Both the position numbers and the translations under genes were made by a program. From positions 1,116,001 through 1,180,000 of the forward strand of contig JALJCQ010000026.1 of the NCBI GenBank assembly GCA_023091665.1: DNA of 64,000 bases. Reading direction: 5' to 3'. The DNA comes from Pythium myriotylum. Taxonomy: Eukaryota; Oomycota; Peronosporomycetes; Pythiales; Pythiaceae. Of this stretch, positions 42,301 to 57,300 are shown in pieces (the first letter of the stretch is position 1; every line of letters begins with the position of its first letter). Under the pieces are notes generated by a model. That model saw only the letters and a list, made by a program, of their open reading frames with translations, was not told the DNA's origin and searched no databases.

Positions 42301-45300
42301 ACCAACAGCCGATCTTCCGACGCCCAACTCACCACCGCGCTCGTCACCACTTGCTCTTTGAAATGAGGGGCGAACTTGCTCGCGAACGAGAACAGCACCG
42401 TCACCCGCAACCAACCACGGAACGACTGCGCACCTTCCAGCTCCAGATCGCACGAACCAACGCTCACGCCGTCCTCCCACTTCGCAGACAACGCACCCAG
42501 CTGCACACCCACATCCGTCGAACCCGCTGACAACACCGCCAAGTCTTCCCCGCACATACTCGCACGAGACACAGACTCCGACGACAGACCAAACACCGAT
42601 ACGGACACGGACCACAGATCGCGCAGCCACGCACCCACCGACGGAGACAGCGACGACAGCACGCCCGACGGGTCCACCACCACGCGAGCCACTTCGCCAT
42701 GATCAACACGCACCTTCTGCCCTTCTCTCGCCCACGACTGCAGCACCAGAGACGGACGCGGAACCACCGACACGCGCATCGACACGCCCACCAACACTTC
42801 TTGATGATCAGGCCCCAACGAGAAGCTCACGTTCAGCCACACATCCACGAATGGCGACACCGTGCGCGGCGACAACAGCACCAACGATCGATCCTCGTCC
42901 ACCCAGTCGCTCGCCGTCACGCGCCACAGCCACGAGATCGACGCCCGGCGCCTGCTCTCGGACCCACTCCACGCCGCCGACGCGATAGACGAGTTCCGCG
43001 CGCTTGAAGAGTTCCACGAGCTAGACGACTTCCCCGGCATCAACCACAAACCACTCTTCGTCGATGGATCCACCGCCACCGTCACGCCCAATAGCGACAG
43101 CTTCGGCATCTCCACGCCCGCGCCCACGCCCACGTTCCAACCCGACGATGCAGACCTAGACAACGCAGACACTGCCGACCGACGAGCCACATCTTCGATC
43201 GTGCGCTTCGGAAGCAACACCGACTCGTTCGCGAACATCATCGACTCCATCGTCACGTTCGACAACACCAACAGCCGATCTTCCGACGCCCAACTCACCA
43301 CCGCGCTCGTCACCACTTGCTCTTTGAAATGAGGGGCGAACTTGCTCGCGAACGAGAACAGCACCGTCACCCGCAACCAACCACGGAACGACTGCGCACC
43401 TTCCAGCTCCAGATCGCACGAACCAACGCTCACGCCGTCCTCCCACTTCGCAGACAACGCACCCAGCTGCACACCCACATCCGTCGAACCCGCTGACAAC
43501 ACCGCCAAGTCTTCCCCGCACATACTCGCACGAGACACAGACTCCGACGACAGACCAAACACCGATACGGACACGGACCACAGATCGCGCAGCCACGCAC
43601 CCACCGACGGAGACAGCGACGACAGCACGCCCGACGGGTCCACCACCACGCGAGCCACTTCGCCATGATCAACACGCACCTTCTGCCCTTCTCTCGCCCA
43701 CGACTGCAGCACCAGAGACGGACGCGGAACCACCGACACGCGCATCGACACGCCCACCAACACTTCTTGATGATCAGGCCCCAACGAGAAGCTCACGTTC
43801 AGCCACACATCCACGAATGGCGACACCGTGCGCGGCGACAACAGCACCAACGATCGATCCTCGTCCACCCAGTCGCTCGCCGTCACGCGCCACAGCCACG
43901 AGATCGACGCCCGGCGCCTGCTCTCGGACCCACTCCACGCCGCCGACGCGATAGACGAGTTCCGCGCGCTTGAAGAGTTCCACGAGCTAGACGACTTCCC
44001 CGGCATCAACCACAAACCACTCTTCGTCGATGGATCCACCGCCACCGTCACGCCCAATAGCGACAGCTTCGGCATCTCCACGCCCGCGCCCACGCCCACG
44101 TTCCAACCCGACGATGCAGACCTAGACAACGCAGACACTGCCGACCGACGAGCCACATCTTCGATCGTGCGCTTCGGAAGCAACACCGACTCGTTCGCGA
44201 ACATCATCGACTCCATCGTCACGTTCGACAACACCAACAGCCGATCTTCCGACGCCCAACTCACCACCGCGCTCGTCACCACTTGCTCTTTGAAATGAGG
44301 GGCGAACTTGCTCGCGAACGAGAACAGCACCGTCACCCGCAACCAACCACGGAACGACTGCGCACCTTCCAGCTCCAGATCGCACGAACCAACGCTCACG
44401 CCGTCCTCCCACTTCGCAGACAACGCACCCAGCTGCACACCCACATCCGTCGAACCCGCTGACAACACCGCCAAGTCTTCCCCGCACATACTCGCACGAG
44501 ACACAGACTCCGACGACAGACCAAACACCGATACGGACACGGACCACAGATCGCGCAGCCACGCACCCACCGACGGAGACAGCGACGACAGCACGCCCGA
44601 CGGGTCCACCACCACGCGAGCCACTTCGCCATGATCAACACGCACCTTCTGCCCTTCTCTCGCCCACGACTGCAGCACCAGAGACGGACGCGGAACCACC
44701 GACACGCGCATCGACACGCCCACCAACACTTCTTGATGATCAGGCCCCAACGAGAAGCTCACGTTCAGCCACACATCCACGAATGGCGACACCGTGCGCG
44801 GCGACAACAGCACCAACGATCGATCCTCGTCCACCCAGTCGCTCGCCGTCACGCGCCACAGCCACGAGATCGACGCCCGGCGCCTGCTCTCGGACCCACT
44901 CCACGCCGCCGACGCGATAGACGAGTTCCGCGCGCTTGAAGAGTTCCACGAGCTAGACGACTTCCCCGGCATCAACCACAAACCACTCTTCGTCGATGGA
45001 TCCACCGCCACCGTCACGCCCAATAGCGACAGCTTCGGCATCTCCACGCCCGCGCCCACGCCCACGTTCCAACCCGACGATGCAGACCTAGACAACGCAG
45101 ACACTGCCGACCGACGAGCCACATCTTCGATCGTGCGCTTCGGAAGCAACACCGACTCGTTCGCGAACATCATCGACTCCATCGTCACGTTCGACAACAC
45201 CAACAGCCGATCTTCCGACGCCCAACTCACCACCGCGCTCGTCACCACTTGCTCTTTGAAATGAGGGGCGAACTTGCTCGCGAACGAGAACAGCACCGTC

Positions 45301-48300
45301 ACCCGCAACCAACCACGGAACGACTGCGCACCTTCCAGCTCCAGATCGCACGAACCAACGCTCACGCCGTCCTCCCACTTCGCAGACAACGCACCCAGCT
45401 GCACACCCACATCCGTCGAACCCGCTGACAACACCGCCAAGTCTTCCCCGCACATACTCGCACGAGACACAGACTCCGACGACAGACCAAACACCGATAC
45501 GGACACGGACCACAGATCGCGCAGCCACGCACCCACCGACGGAGACAGCGACGACAGCACGCCCGACGGGTCCACCACCACGCGAGCCACTTCGCCATGA
45601 TCAACACGCACCTTCTGCCCTTCTCTCGCCCACGACTGCAGCACCAGAGACGGACGCGGAACCACCGACACGCGCATCGACACGCCCACCAACACTTCTT
45701 GATGATCAGGCCCCAACGAGAAGCTCACGTTCAGCCACACATCCACGAATGGCGACACCGTGCGCGGCGACAACAGCACCAACGATCGATCCTCGTCCAC
45801 CCAGTCGCTCGCCGTCACGCGCCACAGCCACGAGATCGACGCCCGGCGCCTGCTCTCGGACCCACTCCACGCCGCCGACGCGATAGACGAGTTCCGCGCG
45901 CTTGAAGAGTTCCACGAGCTAGACGACTTCCCCGGCATCAACCACAAACCACTCTTCGTCGATGGATCCACCGCCACCGTCACGCCCAATAGCGACAGCT
46001 TCGGCATCTCCACGCCCGCGCCCACGCCCACGTTCCAACCCGACGATGCAGACCTAGACAACGCAGACACTGCCGACCGACGAGCCACATCTTCGATCGT
46101 GCGCTTCGGAAGCAACACCGACTCGTTCGCGAACATCATCGACTCCATCGTCACGTTCGACAACACCAACAGCCGATCTTCCGACGCCCAACTCACCACC
46201 GCGCTCGTCACCACTTGCTCTTTGAAATGAGGGGCGAACTTGCTCGCGAACGAGAACAGCACCGTCACCCGCAACCAACCACGGAACGACTGCGCACCTT
46301 CCAGCTCCAGATCGCACGAACCAACGCTCACGCCGTCCTCCCACTTCGCAGACAACGCACCCAGCTGCACACCCACATCCGTCGAACCCGCTGACAACAC
46401 CGCCAAGTCTTCCCCGCACATACTCGCACGAGACACAGACTCCGACGACAGACCAAACACCGATACGGACACGGACCACAGATCGCGCAGCCACGCACCC
46501 ACCGACGGAGACAGCGACGACAGCACGCCCGACGGGTCCACCACCACGCGAGCCACTTCGCCATGATCAACACGCACCTTCTGCCCTTCTCTCGCCCACG
46601 ACTGCAGCACCAGAGACGGACGCGGAACCACCGACACGCGCATCGACACGCCCACCAACACTTCTTGATGATCAGGCCCCAACGAGAAGCTCACGTTCAG
46701 CCACACATCCACGAATGGCGACACCGTGCGCGGCGACAACAGCACCAACGATCGATCCTCGTCCACCCAGTCGCTCGCCGTCACGCGCCACAGCCACGAG
46801 ATCGACGCCCGGCGCCTGCTCTCGGACCCACTCCACGCCGCCGACGCGATAGACGAGTTCCGCGCGCTTGAAGAGTTCCACGAGCTAGACGACTTCCCCG
46901 GCATCAACCACAAACCACTCTTCGTCGATGGATCCACCGCCACCGTCACGCCCAATAGCGACAGCTTCGGCATCTCCACGCCCGCGCCCACGCCCACGTT
47001 CCAACCCGACGATGCAGACCTAGACAACGCAGACACTGCCGACCGACGAGCCACATCTTCGATCGTGCGCTTCGGAAGCAACACCGACTCGTTCGCGAAC
47101 ATCATCGACTCCATCGTCACGTTCGACAACACCAACAGCCGATCTTCCGACGCCCAACTCACCACCGCGCTCGTCACCACTTGCTCTTTGAAATGAGGGG
47201 CGAACTTGCTCGCGAACGAGAACAGCACCGTCACCCGCAACCAACCACGGAACGACTGCGCACCTTCCAGCTCCAGATCGCACGAACCAACGCTCACGCC
47301 GTCCTCCCACTTCGCAGACAACGCACCCAGCTGCACACCCACATCCGTCGAACCCGCTGACAACACCGCCAAGTCTTCCCCGCACATACTCGCACGAGAC
47401 ACAGACTCCGACGACAGACCAAACACCGATACGGACACGGACCACAGATCGCGCAGCCACGCACCCACCGACGGAGACAGCGACGACAGCACGCCCGACG
47501 GGTCCACCACCACGCGAGCCACTTCGCCATGATCAACACGCACCTTCTGCCCTTCTCTCGCCCACGACTGCAGCACCAGAGACGGACGCGGAACCACCGA
47601 CACGCGCATCGACACGCCCACCAACACTTCTTGATGATCAGGCCCCAACGAGAAGCTCACGTTCAGCCACACATCCACGAATGGCGACACCGTGCGCGGC
47701 GACAACAGCACCAACGATCGATCCTCGTCCACCCAGTCGCTCGCCGTCACGCGCCACAGCCACGAGATCGACGCCCGGCGCCTGCTCTCGGACCCACTCC
47801 ACGCCGCCGACGCGATAGACGAGTTCCGCGCGCTTGAAGAGTTCCACGAGCTAGACGACTTCCCCGGCATCAACCACAAACCACTCTTCGTCGATGGATC
47901 CACCGCCACCGTCACGCCCAATAGCGACAGCTTCGGCATCTCCACGCCCGCGCCCACGCCCACGTTCCAACCCGACGATGCAGACCTAGACAACGCAGAC
48001 ACTGCCGACCGACGAGCCACATCTTCGATCGTGCGCTTCGGAAGCAACACCGACTCGTTCGCGAACATCATCGACTCCATCGTCACGTTCGACAACACCA
48101 ACAGCCGATCTTCCGACGCCCAACTCACCACCGCGCTCGTCACCACTTGCTCTTTGAAATGAGGGGCGAACTTGCTCGCGAACGAGAACAGCACCGTCAC
48201 CCGCAACCAACCACGGAACGACTGCGCACCTTCCAGCTCCAGATCGCACGAACCAACGCTCACGCCGTCCTCCCACTTCGCAGACAACGCACCCAGCTGC

Positions 48301-51300
48301 ACACCCACATCCGTCGAACCCGCTGACAACACCGCCAAGTCTTCCCCGCACATACTCGCACGAGACACAGACTCCGACGACAGACCAAACACCGATACGG
48401 ACACGGACCACAGATCGCGCAGCCACGCACCCACCGACGGAGACAGCGACGACAGCACGCCCGACGGGTCCACCACCACGCGAGCCACTTCGCCATGATC
48501 AACACGCACCTTCTGCCCTTCTCTCGCCCACGACTGCAGCACCAGAGACGGACGCGGAACCACCGACACGCGCATCGACACGCCCACCAACACTTCTTGA
48601 TGATCAGGCCCCAACGAGAAGCTCACGTTCAGCCACACATCCACGAATGGCGACACCGTGCGCGGCGACAACAGCACCAACGATCGATCCTCGTCCACCC
48701 AGTCGCTCGCCGTCACGCGCCACAGCCACGAGATCGACGCCCGGCGCCTGCTCTCGGACCCACTCCACGCCGCCGACGCGATAGACGAGTTCCGCGCGCT
48801 TGAAGAGTTCCACGAGCTAGACGACTTCCCCGGCATCAACCACAAACCACTCTTCGTCGATGGATCCACCGCCACCGTCACGCCCAATAGCGACAGCTTC
48901 GGCATCTCCACGCCCGCGCCCACGCCCACGTTCCAACCCGACGATGCAGACCTAGACAACGCAGACACTGCCGACCGACGAGCCACATCTTCGATCGTGC
49001 GCTTCGGAAGCAACACCGACTCGTTCGCGAACATCATCGACTCCATCGTCACGTTCGACAACACCAACAGCCGATCTTCCGACGCCCAACTCACCACCGC
49101 GCTCGTCACCACTTGCTCTTTGAAATGAGGGGCGAACTTGCTCGCGAACGAGAACAGCACCGTCACCCGCAACCAACCACGGAACGACTGCGCACCTTCC
49201 AGCTCCAGATCGCACGAACCAACGCTCACGCCGTCCTCCCACTTCGCAGACAACGCACCCAGCTGCACACCCACATCCGTCGAACCCGCTGACAACACCG
49301 CCAAGTCTTCCCCGCACATACTCGCACGAGACACAGACTCCGACGACAGACCAAACACCGATACGGACACGGACCACAGATCGCGCAGCCACGCACCCAC
49401 CGACGGAGACAGCGACGACAGCACGCCCGACGGGTCCACCACCACGCGAGCCACTTCGCCATGATCAACACGCACCTTCTGCCCTTCTCTCGCCCACGAC
49501 TGCAGCACCAGAGACGGACGCGGAACCACCGACACGCGCATCGACACGCCCACCAACACTTCTTGATGATCAGGCCCCAACGAGAAGCTCACGTTCAGCC
49601 ACACATCCACGAATGGCGACACCGTGCGCGGCGACAACAGCACCAACGATCGATCCTCGTCCACCCAGTCGCTCGCCGTCACGCGCCACAGCCACGAGAT
49701 CGACGCCCGGCGCCTGCTCTCGGACCCACTCCACGCCGCCGACGCGATAGACGAGTTCCGCGCGCTTGAAGAGTTCCACGAGCTAGACGACTTCCCCGGC
49801 ATCAACCACAAACCACTCTTCGTCGATGGATCCACCGCCACCGTCACGCCCAATAGCGACAGCTTCGGCATCTCCACGCCCGCGCCCACGCCCACGTTCC
49901 AACCCGACGATGCAGACCTAGACAACGCAGACACTGCCGACCGACGAGCCACATCTTCGATCGTGCGCTTCGGAAGCAACACCGACTCGTTCGCGAACAT
50001 CATCGACTCCATCGTCACGTTCGACAACACCAACAGCCGATCTTCCGACGCCCAACTCACCACCGCGCTCGTCACCACTTGCTCTTTGAAATGAGGGGCG
50101 AACTTGCTCGCGAACGAGAACAGCACCGTCACCCGCAACCAACCACGGAACGACTGCGCACCTTCCAGCTCCAGATCGCACGAACCAACGCTCACGCCGT
50201 CCTCCCACTTCGCAGACAACGCACCCAGCTGCACACCCACATCCGTCGAACCCGCTGACAACACCGCCAAGTCTTCCCCGCACATACTCGCACGAGACAC
50301 AGACTCCGACGACAGACCAAACACCGATACGGACACGGACCACAGATCGCGCAGCCACGCACCCACCGACGGAGACAGCGACGACAGCACGCCCGACGGG
50401 TCCACCACCACGCGAGCCACTTCGCCATGATCAACACGCACCTTCTGCCCTTCTCTCGCCCACGACTGCAGCACCAGAGACGGACGCGGAACCACCGACA
50501 CGCGCATCGACACGCCCACCAACACTTCTTGATGATCAGGCCCCAACGAGAAGCTCACGTTCAGCCACACATCCACGAATGGCGACACCGTGCGCGGCGA
50601 CAACAGCACCAACGATCGATCCTCGTCCACCCAGTCGCTCGCCGTCACGCGCCACAGCCACGAGATCGACGCCCGGCGCCTGCTCTCGGACCCACTCCAC
50701 GCCGCCGACGCGATAGACGAGTTCCGCGCGCTTGAAGAGTTCCACGAGCTAGACGACTTCCCCGGCATCAACCACAAACCACTCTTCGTCGATGGATCCA
50801 CCGCCACCGTCACGCCCAATAGCGACAGCTTCGGCATCTCCACGCCCGCGCCCACGCCCACGTTCCAACCCGACGATGCAGACCTAGACAACGCAGACAC
50901 TGCCGACCGACGAGCCACATCTTCGATCGTGCGCTTCGGAAGCAACACCGACTCGTTCGCGAACATCATCGACTCCATCGTCACGTTCGACAACACCAAC
51001 AGCCGATCTTCCGACGCCCAACTCACCACCGCGCTCGTCACCACTTGCTCTTTGAAATGAGGGGCGAACTTGCTCGCGAACGAGAACAGCACCGTCACCC
51101 GCAACCAACCACGGAACGACTGCGCACCTTCCAGCTCCAGATCGCACGAACCAACGCTCACGCCGTCCTCCCACTTCGCAGACAACGCACCCAGCTGCAC
51201 ACCCACATCCGTCGAACCCGCTGACAACACCGCCAAGTCTTCCCCGCACATACTCGCACGAGACACAGACTCCGACGACAGACCAAACACCGATACGGAC

Positions 51301-54300
51301 ACGGACCACAGATCGCGCAGCCACGCACCCACCGACGGAGACAGCGACGACAGCACGCCCGACGGGTCCACCACCACGCGAGCCACTTCGCCATGATCAA
51401 CACGCACCTTCTGCCCTTCTCTCGCCCACGACTGCAGCACCAGAGACGGACGCGGAACCACCGACACGCGCATCGACACGCCCACCAACACTTCTTGATG
51501 ATCAGGCCCCAACGAGAAGCTCACGTTCAGCCACACATCCACGAATGGCGACACCGTGCGCGGCGACAACAGCACCAACGATCGATCCTCGTCCACCCAG
51601 TCGCTCGCCGTCACGCGCCACAGCCACGAGATCGACGCCCGGCGCCTGCTCTCGGACCCACTCCACGCCGCCGACGCGATAGACGAGTTCCGCGCGCTTG
51701 AAGAGTTCCACGAGCTAGACGACTTCCCCGGCATCAACCACAAACCACTCTTCGTCGATGGATCCACCGCCACCGTCACGCCCAATAGCGACAGCTTCGG
51801 CATCTCCACGCCCGCGCCCACGCCCACGTTCCAACCCGACGATGCAGACCTAGACAACGCAGACACTGCCGACCGACGAGCCACATCTTCGATCGTGCGC
51901 TTCGGAAGCAACACCGACTCGTTCGCGAACATCATCGACTCCATCGTCACGTTCGACAACACCAACAGCCGATCTTCCGACGCCCAACTCACCACCGCGC
52001 TCGTCACCACTTGCTCTTTGAAATGAGGGGCGAACTTGCTCGCGAACGAGAACAGCACCGTCACCCGCAACCAACCACGGAACGACTGCGCACCTTCCAG
52101 CTCCAGATCGCACGAACCAACGCTCACGCCGTCCTCCCACTTCGCAGACAACGCACCCAGCTGCACACCCACATCCGTCGAACCCGCTGACAACACCGCC
52201 AAGTCTTCCCCGCACATACTCGCACGAGACACAGACTCCGACGACAGACCAAACACCGATACGGACACGGACCACAGATCGCGCAGCCACGCACCCACCG
52301 ACGGAGACAGCGACGACAGCACGCCCGACGGGTCCACCACCACGCGAGCCACTTCGCCATGATCAACACGCACCTTCTGCCCTTCTCTCGCCCACGACTG
52401 CAGCACCAGAGACGGACGCGGAACCACCGACACGCGCATCGACACGCCCACCAACACTTCTTGATGATCAGGCCCCAACGAGAAGCTCACGTTCAGCCAC
52501 ACATCCACGAATGGCGACACCGTGCGCGGCGACAACAGCACCAACGATCGATCCTCGTCCACCCAGTCGCTCGCCGTCACGCGCCACAGCCACGAGATCG
52601 ACGCCCGGCGCCTGCTCTCGGACCCACTCCACGCCGCCGACGCGATAGACGAGTTCCGCGCGCTTGAAGAGTTCCACGAGCTAGACGACTTCCCCGGCAT
52701 CAACCACAAACCACTCTTCGTCGATGGATCCACCGCCACCGTCACGCCCAATAGCGACAGCTTCGGCATCTCCACGCCCGCGCCCACGCCCACGTTCCAA
52801 CCCGACGATGCAGACCTAGACAACGCAGACACTGCCGACCGACGAGCCACATCTTCGATCGTGCGCTTCGGAAGCAACACCGACTCGTTCGCGAACATCA
52901 TCGACTCCATCGTCACGTTCGACAACACCAACAGCCGATCTTCCGACGCCCAACTCACCACCGCGCTCGTCACCACTTGCTCTTTGAAATGAGGGGCGAA
53001 CTTGCTCGCGAACGAGAACAGCACCGTCACCCGCAACCAACCACGGAACGACTGCGCACCTTCCAGCTCCAGATCGCACGAACCAACGCTCACGCCGTCC
53101 TCCCACTTCGCAGACAACGCACCCAGCTGCACACCCACATCCGTCGAACCCGCTGACAACACCGCCAAGTCTTCCCCGCACATACTCGCACGAGACACAG
53201 ACTCCGACGACAGACCAAACACCGATACGGACACGGACCACAGATCGCGCAGCCACGCACCCACCGACGGAGACAGCGACGACAGCACGCCCGACGGGTC
53301 CACCACCACGCGAGCCACTTCGCCATGATCAACACGCACCTTCTGCCCTTCTCTCGCCCACGACTGCAGCACCAGAGACGGACGCGGAACCACCGACACG
53401 CGCATCGACACGCCCACCAACACTTCTTGATGATCAGGCCCCAACGAGAAGCTCACGTTCAGCCACACATCCACGAATGGCGACACCGTGCGCGGCGACA
53501 ACAGCACCAACGATCGATCCTCGTCCACCCAGTCGCTCGCCGTCACGCGCCACAGCCACGAGATCGACGCCCGGCGCCTGCTCTCGGACCCACTCCACGC
53601 CGCCGACGCGATAGACGAGTTCCGCGCGCTTGAAGAGTTCCACGAGCTAGACGACTTCCCCGGCATCAACCACAAACCACTCTTCGTCGATGGATCCACC
53701 GCCACCGTCACGCCCAATAGCGACAGCTTCGGCATCTCCACGCCCGCGCCCACGCCCACGTTCCAACCCGACGATGCAGACCTAGACAACGCAGACACTG
53801 CCGACCGACGAGCCACATCTTCGATCGTGCGCTTCGGAAGCAACACCGACTCGTTCGCGAACATCATCGACTCCATCGTCACGTTCGACAACACCAACAG
53901 CCGATCTTCCGACGCCCAACTCACCACCGCGCTCGTCACCACTTGCTCTTTGAAATGAGGGGCGAACTTGCTCGCGAACGAGAACAGCACCGTCACCCGC
54001 AACCAACCACGGAACGACTGCGCACCTTCCAGCTCCAGATCGCACGAACCAACGCTCACGCCGTCCTCCCACTTCGCAGACAACGCACCCAGCTGCACAC
54101 CCACATCCGTCGAACCCGCTGACAACACCGCCAAGTCTTCCCCGCACATACTCGCACGAGACACAGACTCCGACGACAGACCAAACACCGATACGGACAC
54201 GGACCACAGATCGCGCAGCCACGCACCCACCGACGGAGACAGCGACGACAGCACGCCCGACGGGTCCACCACCACGCGAGCCACTTCGCCATGATCAACA

Positions 54301-57300
54301 CGCACCTTCTGCCCTTCTCTCGCCCACGACTGCAGCACCAGAGACGGACGCGGAACCACCGACACGCGCATCGACACGCCCACCAACACTTCTTGATGAT
54401 CAGGCCCCAACGAGAAGCTCACGTTCAGCCACACATCCACGAATGGCGACACCGTGCGCGGCGACAACAGCACCAACGATCGATCCTCGTCCACCCAGTC
54501 GCTCGCCGTCACGCGCCACAGCCACGAGATCGACGCCCTGCGCCTGCTCTCGGACCCACTCCACGCCGCCGACGCGATAGACGAGTTCCGCGCGCTTGAA
54601 GAGTTCCACGAGCTAGACGACTTCCCCGGCATCAACCACAAACCACTCTTCGTCGATGGATCCACCGCCACCGTCACGCCCAATAGCGACAGCTTCGGCA
54701 TCTCCACGCCCGCGCCCACGCCCACGTTCCAACCCGACGATGCAGACCTAGACAACGCAGACACTGCCGACCGACAAGCCACATCTTCGATCGTGCGCTT
54801 CGGAAGCAACACCGACTCGTTCGCGAACATCATCGACTCCATCGTCACGTTCGACAACACCAACAGCCGATCTTCCGACGCCCAACTCACCACCGCGCTC
54901 GTCACCACTTGCTCTTTGAAATGAGGGGCGAACTTGCTCGCGAACGAGAACAGCACCGTCACCCGCAACCAACCACGGAACGACTGCGCACCTTCCAGCT
55001 CCAGATCGCACGAACCAACGCTCACGCCGTCCTCCCACTTCGCAGACAACGCACCCAGCTGCACACCCACATCCGTCGAACCCGCTGACAACACCGCCAA
55101 GTCTTCCCCGCACATACTCGCACGAGACACAGACTCCGACGACAGACCAAACACCGATACGGACACGGACCACAGATCGCGCAGCCACGCACCCACCGAC
55201 GGAGACAGCGACGACAGCACGCCCGACGGGTCCACCACCACGCGAGCCACTTCGCCATGATCAACACGCACCTTCTGCCCTTCTCTCGCCCACGACTGCA
55301 GCACCAGAGACGGACGCGGAACCACCGACACGCGCATCGACACGCCCACCAACACTTCTTGATGATCAGGCCCCAACGAGAAGCTCACGTTCAGCCACAC
55401 ATCCACGAATGGCGACACCGTGCGCGGCGACAACAGCACCAACGATCGATCCTCGTCCACCCAGTCGCTCGCCGTCACGCGCCACAGCCACGAGATCGAC
55501 GCCCGGCGCCTGCTCTCGGACCCACTCCACGCCGCCGACGCGATAGACGAGTTCCGCGCGCTTGAAGAGTTCCACGAGCTAGACGACTTCCCCGGCATCA
55601 ACCACAAACCACTCTTCGTCGATGGATCCACCGCCACCGTCACGCCCAATAGCGACAGCTTCGGCATCTCCACGCCCGCGCCCACGCCCACGTTCCAACC
55701 CGACGATGCAGACCTAGACAACGCAGACACTGCCGACCGACGAGCCACATCTTCGATCGTGCGCTTCGGAAGCAACACCGACTCGTTCGCGAACATCATC
55801 GACTCCATCGTCACGTTCGACAACACCAACAGCCGATCTTCCGACGCCCAACTCACCACCGCGCTCGTCACCACTTGCTCTTTGAAATGAGGGGCGAACT
55901 TGCTCGCGAACGAGAACAGCACCGTCACCCGCAACCAACCACGGAACGACTGCGCACCTTCCAGCTCCAGATCGCACGAACCAACGCTCACGCCGTCCTC
56001 CCACTTCGCAGACAACGCACCCAGCTGCACACCCACATCCGTCGAACCCGCTGACAACACCGCCAAGTCTTCCCCGCACATACTCGCACGAGACACAGAC
56101 TCCGACGACAGACCAAACACCGATACGGACACGGACCACAGATCGCGCAGCCACGCACCCACCGACGGAGACAGCGACGACAGCACGCCCGACGGGTCCA
56201 CCACCACGCGAGCCACTTCGCCATGATCAACACGCACCTTCTGCCCTTCTCTCGCCCACGACTGCAGCACCAGAGACGGACGCGGAACCACCGACACGCG
56301 CATCGACACGCCCACCAACACTTCTTGATGATCAGGCCCCAACGAGAAGCTCACGTTCAGCCACACATCCACGAATGGCGACACCGTGCGCGGCGACAAC
56401 AGCACCAACGATCGATCCTCGTCCACCCAGTCGCTCGCCGTCACGCGCCACAGCCACGAGATCGACGCCCGGCGCCTGCTCTCGGACCCACTCCACGCCG
56501 CCGACGCGATAGACGAGTTCCGCGCGCTTGAAGAGTTCCACGAGCTAGACGACTTCCCCGGCATCAACCACAAACCACTCTTCGTCGATGGATCCACCGC
56601 CACCGTCACGCCCAATAGCGACAGCTTCGGCATCTCCACGCCCGCGCCCACGCCCACGTTCCAACCCGACGATGCAGACCTAGACAACGCAGACACTGCC
56701 GACCGACGAGCCACATCTTCGATCGTGCGCTTCGGAAGCAACACCGACTCGTTCGCGAACATCATCGACTCCATCGTCACGTTCGACAACACCAACAGCC
56801 GATCTTCCGACGCCCAACTCACCACCGCGCTCGTCACCACTTGCTCTTTGAAATGAGGGGCGAACTTGCTCGCGAACGAGAACAGCACCGTCACCCGCAA
56901 CCAACCACGGAACGACTGCGCACCTTCCAGCTCCAGATCGCACGAACCAACGCTCACGCCGTCCTCCCACTTCGCAGACAACGCACCCAGCTGCACACCC
57001 ACATCCGTCGAACCCGCTGACAACACCGCCAAGTCTTCCCCGCACATACTCGCACGAGACACAGACTCCGACGACAGACCAAACACCGATACGGACACGG
57101 ACCACAGATCGCGCAGCCACGCACCCACCGACGGAGACAGCGACGACAGCACGCCCGACGGGTCCACCACCACGCGAGCCACTTCGCCATGATCAACACG
57201 CACCTTCTGCCCTTCTCTCGCCCACGACTGCAGCACCAGAGACGGACGCGGAACCACCGACACGCGCATCGACACGCCCACCAACACTTCTTGATGATCA

